From positions 5,208,001 through 5,272,000 of the forward strand of contig NC_063012.1 of the NCBI RefSeq assembly GCF_020509005.1: a stretch of DNA of 64,000 nucleotides, read 5' to 3'. Every line of letters begins with the position of its first letter. Positions within the stretch are counted from its first letter, which is position 1. The stretch comes from Fulvia fulva. Its lineage: Eukaryota; Ascomycota; Dothideomycetes; Mycosphaerellales; Mycosphaerellaceae. Shown piece after piece: positions 43,249-56,139 of this stretch. The position numbers were made by a program, and so were the translations under genes. Below the pieces are notes generated by a model that ran no database searches, was not told the origin of the DNA, and saw only the letters and a list, made by a program, of their open reading frames with translations.

Positions 43249-46200
43249 GTATCCCCCCTCCTAAAACACGCCTTAGTCCTCTAAGCGTTATCTACCTTAT
43301 AAGGCTACTTACCTATCGAGCTCTATAATCGCGCGAACGCCTAGTTATCCTCTAGTACCCTATCGTTATCCGATAATATCGTATTCGCTCTATTAAGACT
43401 ATCCTCGACTAGCTTCCTTTAAGAAACATATTGCCTAGTTAGCTAGCTTACCCTAGACCTACGTCTATCTTCGGCTAGTACTCGCGTATAATCCTTATAA
43501 CTAAAGTTAGGTATTATTATAGGCTCTATAGGCTCTACTCGAGTATCGAACATATACGGAGCAGATTCTATTAGAGGTAAGGCTCGAGGCGACTTATTCG
43601 TAACGGTGTCTTTCGGAATGACCCTGATCGTATTAAGCCCGAGTACCTTAGTAGCTAGTAGGGACTAGTTAGATAGAGCTACGAAGCCTATAGGCGTAAA
43701 CAACTCCGGCCGGTTATAGTGAAAGTCTATAATAGCGGCGGCCGCGTGTTTAAGTATGTCCTCTATAGGTTACTAGGTCTTACTATCCTCCTCGTTCTAA
43801 TATCTAGCCCATTTCACCTTATACTATATATCTACCTTACGCTTATACCCCTTCTTCACCTTGCCTACCCGCTTACGGGTATATATATTAAGGATCTTTC
43901 CTACCTCGTATATATACGTAGGTACTACTACTATATCGGCTACTATATTAGCCTCGGTAGTGTTAGGTTCGATAGTTATTAGTAGTAGCGGCGCTAGATA
44001 CTACCCTTCAAGTAGTAGGAAATCGGGGTGGTCGGCTCGTTATAGTAGTGAGGTGTAGAAGTAGTTATTAAGTCCTACTAGAGCGTCTAATAGTTTTAGT
44101 CGATAAGAGAGTCTAGCCGGTATGACTTCCGTGATCTAGTAAGGGCCGGTATATTTCCTATCTAGCTTCTTAGATAGTCGAGTCGTACGGATGTTCTTAG
44201 TGCTAAGATATACCTAATTACCTATCTTATAGTCTAGACGAATGCTTCGGTAGCGGTTTGCTACTTCTACTTAGAGAGCTTATAACATTCGTATATTCTC
44301 TTAAAGGTGCTTATAAAGCTCGTAAATTCGACGTATAAAGGTTTCTACTGATCGCGTATCTAGTCGCTAGAGAGTAGTTAGTCCTCCCTCCTTTCTAGCG
44401 TTTAGGTCAACTCGCTCTATAAACTTAGGGTTGTAGCCTAAGGTAGCGTAGAACGGCGATATACTAGTAGTCTCGGACAGGTGATTATTGATCGCGAACT
44501 AAGTAAGGCATAGCTATTCTGCCTAGTCATCCTATACCTTATTAGTGAACATACGAAGATACTATTCTATCGCCTAGTTAGTACGTTCTAACTGTCTATT
44601 AGTTTCTAGGTAATACGAAGAACTTAGCTTACGATTTGTACGGAGTATCTTATAGTGTTTCTTCTAGAAGGTAGTAATCTACTACTTACTACGGTCTAAT
44701 ATAATAGTATTAGGAAACCCGCGCCGATAGAATATATATTTAAGGAAAAGCCTTACCGTATTCTATACTGTTATTACGCTAATAGGGATCAGCTCGACTT
44801 CCTTAGTAAGCCTATTAGTAACGGTTATAATGTTGTTATAGACTATACCGTCAAGAGTACTATCTAGGAGTCCGATAACTAAGTCGACTACAATATGTTT
44901 CTAAGGCCGATCTAGAATAGGAAGTGGCTATAATAATCCTAGTAGCTAGGAGTATAGAGATTTTGTTATACGGTAGGTACGGCAATTCGTAGTGTATCTA
45001 CGTACGGATCTCGCTAATCTAGGCTAGTAGAATTTACGTACTACGAGTTTATAAGTACGAGCTCGTCCTAGATAGCCTACTACTAGAGCGTCATAGTTTA
45101 TCTTAATTATCCTAGTCTATAAGGCTTAGTCATTTAGTACCTATAAGCTCTAGCCGTCGTATTAATTTCGAATATATAGTAGGTCGCTATCTACTTTATA
45201 GTGTACTAGGTGAATCTTCGCTCTCTATAGTAGTGTAGGAGTACGGTCTTTCTATAGGTCCTTAATCGCGGTCTTAAGCTCGTTATCGGTTACGTACGCC
45301 GTTAACATTCGATACTCGAGTTCGGCTTCCCGTTAACTTTTACGCGTCGCTGGTTGTTTAGTAGGCGCATCTCGTTCTATAGGTATAAACTCTTTAGCTT
45401 TAGGGTCTAGCTATACTAGTTTCTCTTCTTCCGGCGCATCTTCTACTATTGCCTATAGTAAGGCGATCTTAAGGAATCGCTTAGGAGGCAGTAATGTCTA
45501 ATACTAATACTAGTTCCGAGGGTCGTTCACCCCCTACGGAAGGTCCTAGCTACGTCTCGTTAGGCTGTCTAGCTTTGTACCTTGAAGTCCTAGACGGTAT
45601 ATTATCTTGAAGTTGAACTGTAATAAGAACTTAGCCTAACGCGCTTGTCGCCGATTTAGCTACTTTGTCTTTATAAAGTATTCTAGGTTCTTATAGTCGG
45701 TATAAATCTTGACTAGCTATAAGTCCTTATTATCTACTTCGTAGGCGAGCTCGGGTCTCTATTCCTTAAAAGCCTTAATAATAGCTAACAGTTCCTTATT
45801 ATAGATTTCATAATTACACTCCTATAGACTTAACTTCTTCGAGTAGAAGGCTATAGGATGTAGCACACCCTTCTCGTTATACTACAAAAGTACGCCGGCG
45901 TTTATAAAATCTAAAGAATCTATCTCTACTACCGTTTCCCTACCTAGTACATAATGTACGAGTATACCGGCTTTACTAAACGTAGCTTTCAAATTGTCAA
46001 AGGCTCGTTAGCAATCTAGTGACTATTAAATCCTTCTGTTCTTGTGATTGCTTAGTCCGTCCGACTTAGTCAGGTTTGTAAGAGGAGTAGCTATACGCGA
46101 AAATGCTTCAATAAACCGCCTATAGAAGTTAGCAAATCTAAGGAAGGCCTAGACATCCTTTAGGTTCTTAGGAGCTTCCTATATCTAAATACATTCGAGT

Positions 46201-49200
46201 TTCTCGGGGTCTATCTCGATACCGTTAGGGGTTATAATTAGCCTAAGATACCTCACCTTCTATTAGTAGAATTCGCTTTTATCGATGTCTACTATAAGTC
46301 CTGTATCGCGTAGCTTAGTAAGAACCTTCCGCACGTATTTAATATACTCCTCTAAGGTGTCACTAAAGATAAGTACGTTATCTAGGTAGGCCGATATAAA
46401 GTCGTCTAGGTGTTCTTATAAGACCTTATTAATATATAATTAGAACGATGCTAGTCCGTTATACAAGCCGAATAGTAGTACTAGACACTCGTAGATGCCG
46501 TATCGTGTCGCAAACGCCGTTAACCACTCGTGCCCTTTAGCTATCCGTAACTTGTTAAAGGCTACTATAATGTCTAGCTTCGTAAAGTACTTCTTACCGT
46601 ATATACGGTTAAGCGTCTCTTATATTAAGGGAATCGGATACCGGTTCTTAATAGTGATCGTATTCAATCCTCTATAGTCGATATAAACACGTAGCCTACC
46701 TCTAGGCTTACGTACTACTAGTACTAGTACAGGAGAATAGCTCGTCTTTTACCCTACTTTCCGTACCTTCCCTTTAGATATTTACTCGTCTAGCTATTTC
46801 TTAACTACCTCGTTCTCCTTCTTAGCTAGGCCGTAGGGCTTGCGGTATAGTGGCTCTTATAGACTATTAGGCTTAATGTGAATCTTATGATCTACGCCTA
46901 GTCGGTAAGGTAGGAGTCCTTTATAATCCTTAGCTAAGAAAGCGTCCGTAATATCGTAGTATATCGGCGGCAACTTCTCCTTCGGGTTGTAATTGAACTA
47001 CTTGTTTAAGAATTAGTCTAGATCATTAGTAGCTATTACACTTAGCTTAAGCTCTCCGTCGTCGCTCTTACGCCTAGTAGGTATAATGTAGAAGCACTTA
47101 GCCCTAGGCCGGTACGCGTACATTCCCTACGCGCGTTAAGAAACGCCCTAGTAGTCCACTTCTTCATCGTCTATGTCTTCTAGGTCATATAATAAGACGT
47201 TTAGCTCCGCCCCTCCTACTATAAAGCTCGCTACTTCTCTAGTAAAGGGCTCTAGTCCGTACCGTACTAGTGCCTACTTCTTCTTCTCGCGATAGTTTAG
47301 GGATTATACTATTATCGATGTCTTATTCTATAGACAGTGACCAAAGTAGTAATCCGATCTAAATGCTACCTCGCCTATCTCCTAGAAGATGTTTAGGTTA
47401 TGCGCTATAAGCTACGGTAGGCTAAAGACGATGTTATATTCGAGGTCGGTAACGTAGTATAACATTTACTCGTAATAATCGCCGATAACTACGTCTATAA
47501 GGGCCGCGTGTATAATCTACCGTATAGTAGCCGTTCTATCTCCTAGTGTTAGTCGTCGGCTTTACGTCAAAGGGATTAGGGGTATTATATATTTGCGTAT
47601 AAATTTCTAGTTAAGAAAGAGAGAGGTAGAAGTAGAATCTATAAGGCCTCGAGCCTTTCTATATTATATTATTACGGGTAATAATATATAAGGGTATATA
47701 GCTAGCTATTGTTTATCTAGTACGTATACCGATATCTTACGCTCCTTACTATAGTCTATTACCGTCTCTTACATTCCGTGTCTCTTAATCTTATACTCTT
47801 TCTATCCTAGGAAGTTCGGGTAACCGCTATCTACTACGCTTAGGTAGCGGTCGTACTATTTCCCTACTACGGATCGGCGGCTAGGGAACTAAGGTTCGCG
47901 TTCGGATTCGGCGTAGTATTACGTAGACGCGGTAGGCGATAGTCGCTATCGTACCTATACATTAGGTATTTAGGGTTAGTCGATACGTAAGGACCTATAC
48001 GGTAGCGGTAGTACTTACCCTACTTCTTAAGGTCTTCGCGCTACTTACGGTTAAGCGTAGGTAGGTTCTATAGATATGTCGGTAGATCCTCCTTCTTCTT
48101 AGTACTAGCGTACTGTAGTAGGCGCTATACTAAGGCACCTACTATACCGGTAGCGGTACTAGTAACTACGTTACCGTTATTCTAGTTATTCTAGCCGCTA
48201 TTACCGTTCGAGTTACTATTACTACCGGGGCGCTCCTTCTACGGGTATAGTCGATCTGTCTCGTAGAAGCTCTCGTCTAGTACGGTATACTCCTCGATAA
48301 CGTCTTATATACTATCTAGGCGGCGGTCGACTTCGCGGTTACCGAAGGTCTTAATAAAGTACTTACGGTTTAGTCGGTTACGGAATAGTATAAGCTCGGT
48401 CTTATCGGTCTATAACATCTAGGCGCGTAACTTCGAGTAGCGTATATAGAAGGCTATAAAGGTTTCGCCTTATTCTTACTTATAGGTAGTAATATTAACT
48501 ATAGCCTTAGTTCCTTTATTACGTGTACTATATTAGCGTGTTATCTAATCTAATAACTCTTCTCTAGTCTTAAACTCGTTAAAGGACTACTATCTAGGCA
48601 TAGGGATCCTCGGCTTGATACTTCGCTAAGGATCACCTTACGTCTACCTATATACGAAGCGTAGACTATCTACCTTAGTACGGAAGGTTACTATAGTTAG
48701 CTTTAGGAGAACACTACTATACTAGCTGTCGAAATTAGGGTCATTATTATTCTTAAAGTGCTTAGGGTTAGGCACACCCTTACCGATCTCTATATCGCGA
48801 GTAAGGGTGCGGTTAATAGTGAAGAGACGTTCTAGAAGGTCAACTAGTAGTGTCTAGGTACGGGTATTACGTATTCTCGAGTCACGACTATTATTAGGTC
48901 CTAGTCGCGGACGGTCGTTATTACGTCCTCGGCTATTATTACTACGGTTATAGTCGTCTCTATCGTTATTACTACTACCGCTACCGCCACCTCTACTAGT
49001 AGCTTCGCGATACCTACGTAATAGCTACTCGAGTAAGGTCTCGCGTAGGCGGGAACGAGAGGGTCGGCGGCCTAAGCGGCCCCTACCTCCGTTCTATATA
49101 GTGTCTCCTGCCTTAAGCCGAGCCTTTAGGTTATCGACTTCTTGTTATAGGGCCTAGTTCTTCACCTTAGCATCTTGTGCCTTCTTCTTCTCCTTCTTAT

Positions 49201-50096
49201 AGATCTCGCTAAACTGCTTATATAGGTTGTTAGCTTCCTTATATTTCTTCTCTAGCTCTTATAACTTAGCTAGGTCGTAATCCTTCTTACTCTTAAGATC
49301 TACTACCATTTTCTATGTGACAAGCTCTTCACTTCGTAGCATCTTATAGATACGGTCGTATTCGGTATATAGCGTAGTATACTAGGTGTTCTAGAGGTCG
49401 TTAGCTCGCTCTATTATATCGAGTTGTCTGCCCTTAGTAATCGCCGTATTAACTACTTATAGTACGAAGTCGTAGGTAGTCTTCGGGTGTTAGGATATAA
49501 GGGTCGTAAGGTTGTCTAGGGTGACATTCTAGTATTCGGATACGAGAATGTGTTCTACCTCGTCGAGTAATAGATATACCTTGTCTAGGTCGCCGCCTAG
49601 GTTCTCTTCGAGCTTAAACTCGAACAGTTCTATAAAGTCAATCTTACTACCTTCTTCTCGCTCGAAGGCCTTCTAGTAAGCTTTATTAATCTCTTGTTAT
49701 AGCGCGACACCGGTGTCTACTATAACCCGCCGGTTATCGTCCTATATCTAACTCTAAGGGAAAGAGGAGAGGTCGGGGAAAAGAGATATACGCTACTTAC
49801 TTTTGCCCTTAGGCTTAGGTAGCGGTAGTATACCGCCGTTCGCTATTTATAAAGTTATATTGTCTAGGTTTAGGGGAGGCGTAACGGTACCTATATCCTA
49901 ACTATCTACGAGCGCGCGACTACCTACTAATAATGTCGCTACGTTACGTTCTCTAGGTATCTACGCGCTATACGCCTTACCGTAGTCTATATTCTAATAC
50001 GACTCTACGCGTTCTCGAGTTCTACGGTTCTGTCTAATCCTATTATTACGCGTCCCTTACCTAGATCCGCGATCTAGGTAGGGTAGTAGAACGAAC

Positions 50097-50280
50097 TGTA
50101 AGGGCGCGCGTATTATAGGGTCCGAACGAGATAGTTGTTGTTCTACGAAGCTACAAAAGAGGAGCGCGAGGCGCGGCGAAGTTATAAAGTAAAGCTAAGC
50201 CGCGCTAACCCGATACGGAAGGTCCGCGGTTTAGCCGGGCCGACGTAGCTATAGTAGGGGGTCGCGGGCTACCCGTAACA
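50097..50280 (-). repeat. RIPed G1 5' LTR
   Basis: 184 bp, reverse complement of the intact LTR. The ends tgta...aaca are partly preserved. The primer-site hairpin region lies just left of it. Confidence 0.92.
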
Positions 50281-50454
50281 CTAGGGATATAATTACTAGC
50301 TATATAGAGACCTAATAAGGGCCGAAGTAAGTATAGTAATCTAAATTAGGTCTAAATATATTAGATTAAGGGCCTACTTATTTAGGAGATACGTACTAGA
50401 TATCTAAAGCCTAGCCTACTAGTATAGCTACCTATTATAAAGCCTAGAATATAT
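50281..50454 (+). repeat. LINE-A fragment forming an inverted repeat with 50735-50905
   Basis: About 173 bases that are the reverse complement of 50735-50905, differing mainly at RIP-type positions. The arms surround the LINE-A 3' end and tail. A sequence like this can form a hairpin of about 170 bp with a 280-base loop. Confidence 0.8.
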
Positions 50455-52161
50455 AGATAGATAGATATTTTATTAAGCTGTTGTAGTGCCCTTTGGCCTA
50501 TATAGCTATACTATCTTGTTTTTGTATATATAGAGGGGAAACCGTGTTAGTAAAAACCCCTCCTCCTTCCCGCCTATCTTTTCCTCCTCGTTGTGTAGTA
50601 TCTACCGAGAGATTCGGCGAATGTTACCTTTGTCCCTAATAATTGACTTATAGTCTCTCCTTCCCGCTTAGTGCCTCCAATTTCCCCTACCTCTCGCCTA
50701 CTACGGGCATCTTAGTAGTATATGTTCTAGGTTTTACGATAGGTAGCCATACTAGTAGGCTAGGCTATAGATGTCTAGTACGCGTCTCCTAAATAGGTAG
50801 GCCCTTAATCTAATGTGTTCGGACCTGATTCAGATCGCTATACTTGCTTCGGCCCTTATTAGGTCCCTATATAGCTAGTAATTGTGTCTCTAGAAGGCTC
50901 GGAGCGCTATCGGGCCTATTGTCTTAGGGGGCTTCCTTTTCTAGTCCTACTCCTATAGGTAGCTCGCTATCTATTCCGCTAGGCTTTAGGTCTTAGCCTT
51001 GCTCCCGCCGGCCTAGCGAGTCCTACGCTCCTCCTCCTTTCGTACTAGCCATTCGGTGCTTATCTATACGGCCGTAAAGGTAGTAAGGTCATCCTCTTTT
51101 TAGCTTGTCCTATGTCCTACCCCTCTCCGGTAGCGGCTTTCTATCTTATTCTTTGCCTCCTAGATCGTGGTTTATACTAGGTAAACTATCGTCTTTACCG
51201 CGTATTAAATTCTTATTCCCCGGATATACTAGCCGATTAGTAGTATTCCTGTCTCTATTTCTACCGTACTTGTTAACGTTGTCTTATATACGCCTAGTAC
51301 CCTACGTAGGTTGCCTACCTATATCCTGTTTAGGGGTTGCTCTATCCGTTTCGGGATCGGCTTGCCTACGCCTCCTATTCCCTAAATCTGTGCCCCGTAT
51401 AACATAGCTAGTCTAACGATCGCCTTATATATTACTCTTACCTTATCGAATGTTGCTCCCTATATAGATACCGTAAGCCTCTTTATCGAGGCTTTATTAA
51501 CTTACGCTCGACTCTAGGCTTTCTTAATCTATATATTCTAGCTTAGCTTCGGGTCGAGCTAGATCCCTAGTACTCGTAGCTCCGCTAATAGCTTAGTCCC
51601 GTAGCCTTAGATTCTTACCGCCGCCTTTATATTATAGTATGTTCTCGCTTTACTAAAGTGTATAAGTTAGTACTTTTTAGGGGCGAACCGGGTACTATAC
51701 TTCTTTACCTACTCCTCGTATTTCTTGTGCCTATCTTTAAGGAGGCGACAGTTCTCTTCTGTCGAGTCTGACTAGGCTAGGATGTTTGTATCGTCTATAA
51801 ACCCCGATACTAAGGTTTACGGAGAGGTAAGTAGGGGGATTAGATCCGACATAAATATTAGAAATAGGATAGGGGAGAGAGTAGATCCCTAAGGTATTCT
51901 AGTCTCTACCTTTACCGGGTCGGACGTATACCTTCCTAGGACTAGGTATGTCGTCCGTTCCTAGAGAAAGGAGTAGACGAACGACGTTGCCTACTAGGGG
52001 ATGCCTTTCTGCTATAGGATATATATTAGCCTTTGGTATAAGACGTTATCGAAGGCCCCTACGATGTCGAGAGATAGTAAGGACGCCGCTCGGTTCCTAC
52101 CGTAGTACTAGAGGGTCTGAATTTGCTCCGTAATTAGCTCTATTACTATTAGTGTCGATCG
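50455..52161 (-). pseudogene. LINE-A 3' half (RT to tail), RIPed
   Basis: On the minus strand, from 52161 inward, it reads RSTL, ELITEQIQTL, SLLSLDIVGAFDNVL, GSTLSPILFLIFMSDL, SGFIDDTNILA and FAPKKY, i.e. RT with the FxDD motif. The 3' UTR follows, with a tetranucleotide tail at 50455-50468. It is the expected continuation of the LINE-A part that stops at 10899; the two share the 16-bp sequence at 10884-10899/52146-52161. Confidence 0.8.
52146..52161. repeat. 16-bp target duplication, partner at 10884-10899
   Basis: ctattagtgtcgatcg is the exact reverse complement of 10884-10899. It flanks the 5' end of the RIPed LINE-B part on the plus strand, while its partner flanks the RIPed 3' part on the minus strand. 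Confidence 0.9.
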
Positions 52162-52216
52162 ACTATTTCTAGGAGTAGGGTCAGGTCGGCTATAAAGAGG
52201 AGGAGATTAATCGCCT

Positions 52217-55200
52217 ATCGATCTCTACGCCAAAACAAGACATATTCGAAAGCTCTTATTAAGGCCATTCTAACGATATACAAAGTAGGCCACTACCCCT
52301 AGGACTAAGGGAGTTCTACCTTATTTAATCTAGACAGCTTAAAGCTCTCTTCACCCTGTTTCTTTAGCTCCAAACGCCGCGGAGGTGCCTAGCTACATTA
52401 GGCAACTCCTAGGTAATAGTAGCCTAGGCTACGGTACTAACGGCGCCTACGGCCCTATAGGCGAAGCCCCCCTAAGACAACTAGTAGCAACTTATAGAGG
52501 ACGTAAAAAGTATAGAAACTAACGATTAGCTCCCTTACCGGTCTCTATAGGTAATGATCACTTAGCTACGTACGGCGCTTATACTATCGTATTACCGAGG
52601 GTAATAAGAAATAAGGACGACGTCCTAGGCGATTAGTAAGGCCACCCGGAATTAACACCCCTATAGCTAGGCATCGGTCGCGGTATCGATACTAGGCCCC
52701 CGCCTAACGTACGATATAGTTACGATCCGTATTGTAGTAAAGGAAGACTAGGCCGAAGTTACGAAGCTATCGAACAAGGAGCTCGCCTAACGAATTAACT
52801 AACTAGGGGTAGTCGTAGTGAACTAATAGTCTAACGGTACTCTATAGATCTATACTAGCTCTACTACTACTAGGAGGCACCTAGAGGCATAGCTATAGTA
52901 GGTATCTAAGGTTACGGCATTAGCGAAGGTCTTAACGAAACAATTTACGATCCTAGTCTACGATATGCCTAAGGAGTTTGACCTAACTAACTAGGGTCAC
53001 CTACGCGCTCTCTAAGAGGACAACCCGGTCACTCTTAACTCTCTAATCCAGAAGGCGACTTGGCTCTATAGGAAATGGCTAGAAGGTAAGAAGGCCTTAG
53101 CGCTAATAGTATAGCTATAAGACGCGAAAGCGGCGGATCTAGGGATAGAATAAGGCCTAGTCTAGCAATATAGCCTTAAGATAGTAGAAAAGCACTCCTT
53201 ATCCTTTCGTGTCCTCTAATACTTCAAATGCTAATAGTATAGATACCAAACCTATACGTGTATAAACAAGTAGGCCTACTCGAACTATATAGGAGACTAT
53301 ATATCTAGGGACTATATATCGACTACGAGACGGTACGCGAACTATCCGGGGTACTACCTATCGTATAGTACGGAATGCCTATAGCGGAAACTAGCGAAAA
53401 ACAAGGCAATTACAAACAGAACCGTCGCCCTAAGATTCTACGGCGACCGTAAGGCTAGCCTATACCGGAACTAACTAGCGGCGGTCGGGTATAAGCGCCC
53501 TAGGGCCGAGAACGATATAAAGGATACGTAACCTAGGGCGTACGGGAGGCTACGTACTCTACTAGCTACGGCGAGGGAATCTAACTAGGCCCGGCTCCCC
53601 TTTAGTATATAGCCGATAGGCGTAGACTAGGACGTATAGGGCAGTAGGACATAGGACGATATAGAGGAAATAATTGTCGATGCCGATAACTAGCCTCGAC
53701 ACGCTTAGCATTATCTAGTATAACGTCAACTATAGTAAGGATATAGTCTAGAACCATTTCCTACACGAGGCGGACCCGCGCGTCCACTACGTCCTTATAA
53801 TCTAGGAGCTATAGATTAACCCGTACTATAAGAGACTAACGACCTACAAGTCACTAGGCTATACGACATGCCTACGAGGCGACGGCAGACCCCGTACGTG
53901 CTTCTATATTAGCAAGGACATACTAGAATCCGACTAGGAGGTAGTATACTACGTAGACGAAGAAGGCGGGGGCGATATTACCTCCCTCTACGTAGGTAGC
54001 ACCTAGATACACAACCTATATATATAACCGCTAGCCTCGAGGTCTAGCCGCGACCTAGGGGTCTATAGACACCTAGACAGTGCGCTTAAGAGACAAGGGT
54101 GCCATATCGTAGTAGGAGACTTCAATATATACTACCCTTCCTAGGAAAGCCTTATGTAGCCGTACCCTATAGCCGACGAAGTACTCGACTTAATAGCGAG
54201 CAACGTAATTGCCCTTAATACCCCGAAGGACCTAGGCACCTAGAAGAGAGGGGGACTCTAAGGCACGATCAACCTCTCCTAGATCTTAGATAGCTACTAC
54301 TACACGGTAATCTACTATAAGATCGAACATAAACTCGAGGCGTCGTTAGACTATATACTAGTCAGGACCTCTATTACGATATAGATATAACGTACACTAG
54401 CGGGAACCCCTAAGCTAAACTAGGGAAAGGCCTACTAGGCTAATATCTAGGCGTACCTCGATAACTCTAAGAGGCTAGTCTAGATCGCGTAGTAGTAATA
54501 TAATAGTAAAGACGAGATAGACGAAGCAGTCTAGGGGTTGATAGACGAAATAAGAAAAGCGACCTTACTTTACGTTCCGCTTGCCTAACTAACGACATAG
54601 TCTAAACTATACTAGACGCCGGAGTGCACTACGGTAGTAAGAGAAGCAAGGAGAGCCCGCCGGGTGTAGACGAGTAGCTATAGCGAGGAGGCCTAGAACG
54701 TATATAGGGAGGCATACTAATAGAAGAAAGCTATAATACGAAGGGAGAAAGTAGTCGGCTAGAGGGCTATAGTAGAAGAAATCGCCGGCAAGCTAGAGAG
54801 GATATAGAAGCTAGCGAAATGGGCCCGATAGGACCCTATATAGGGCCCCTCCTTCTCTATCCTAGCGCTACAATCGCCTAGTAGCCCGGTTAGCGACCCC
54901 GAGGCCAAGGCGCGTCTACTAGCTAGCAAGTTCTTCCCGCCCCTAGTCGAGGCTAATCTAAGCGACATAAACGGCTCTACTCCCCTAGCCCCTAGTATCG
55001 CGGTCTAATAGGAGGTATCCGAGGGAGAAGTTGCCGCTATACTAAGGAAGTTACCGGCGAAGAAAGCCCCGGGGCCGGATAGGATCCTAAACGAGCTACT
55101 AAAGAAGTGTAGAGATCAACTAGCCCTAGTAGTTATAGCGATCTTTAACGCCAACCTACAGACCGGGTACCACCCGATAGCTTTTAAACAATCGACGATA

Positions 55201-56139
55201 GTGGTCCTACGTAAGCCGTAGAAGGAAGACTATACGTAGGTAAAGTCGTACCGCCTAATTGCGCTCCTTAATACTCTTAGGAAGGCGCTTAAGAAGCTAG
55301 TTATAACGAGACTCTCCGAGGCGGTAGAGGAACACTCCCTACTCCCGGACACCTAGATAGGTGCGCGCCTATAGCGATCGACGCTATCCGCGATAGAACT
55401 TATCACCTCTTAGGTAAAGGCTATCTAGTATAAGAATAGGGACAAGGTGGCTTCCTTACTTAGCCTAGACATATCGGGAGCCTTCGACTACGTGTTATAC
55501 CCGCGGCTACTCTATATCCTAAGGTCGAAAGGACTCCCTAAGTAGCTTATTAACTTCGTACGGTCCTACCTCCAAAACCGTAGTACGTCGATCCTAGTCG
55601 GCTAGTATAGAAGCCTATTTTAAGTAGTCTATACTAGAATCCCGTAAGGCTTAACGCTAGTACCTATTCTGTTCCTCTTCTTTATAGCGACGCTACTCCT
55701 AGCCCTAGAATCCTAGAACACCGCTACGAGCGGCTTCGTAGACGACACAAACATCCTAGCGTAGTCTTCCTCGACTAAGGAGAACTGTAGGCTACTAGAA
55801 GAGAAGCACAAGATCTACGAGGACTAGGCTAGGAGGTACGGGGCTCGGTTTGCCCTAGAAAAGTACAATCTGATACACTTTACGCGCCGGCTACGGTTCT
55901 ATAATATATAAGCTTCTATCTAGATATAGGGGCACACGACTAACCCGGCAAATCAGCTTAGGATCCTCGGACTATAGGTGGACCCGGCGCTACGGTAGAG
56001 GAAGTACGTATAGGCAATATTACGGAAAGCTAAATAGAATATAGCATTATGCTAGAGGCTCACTACGTCTATATAGGGGGCGGACTTCCGGTAGTCACGA
56101 CTTCTATATACGGCTATTATACGGCTAGTCCTTACCTAT
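52217..56139 (+). pseudogene. LINE-B ORF1 and ORF2 N-terminal part, RIPed
   Basis: Collinear with 15853-11931 without net gaps. ORF1 (about 52416-53690) and the endonuclease/RT of ORF2 (from about 53680) are readable through stops; for example, RT text around 55040-55790 retains AKKAPGPD-like and GFVDDTNIL segments. The changes are C-to-T or G-to-A in CpA/TpG context. Confidence 0.9.

Larger units (their letters stand above)
43065..50280 (-). mobile_element. Full-length G1 copy, RIP-degraded
   Basis: 7216 bp against 7222 bp for the intact G1, collinear in reverse complement. LTRs lie at 43065-43248 and 50097-50280, both 184 bp. The Pol remnant (about 43170-48000) and Gag remnant (about 47800-50000) are full of stops. 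The frameshift heptamer is still present (atttccc at 47858-47864), and its stem remains pairable because both arms changed. The flanks are atacc and ctagg, so no target duplication is visible. Confidence 0.93.

Noticed and set aside
43719..44058. Two plus-strand frames of 65-87 codons
   Set aside because: Antisense to the Pol chromodomain region of the RIPed G1.
51105..51407. 100-codon plus-strand frame
   Set aside because: Antisense to the LINE-A RT remnant, which reads clearly on the minus strand.
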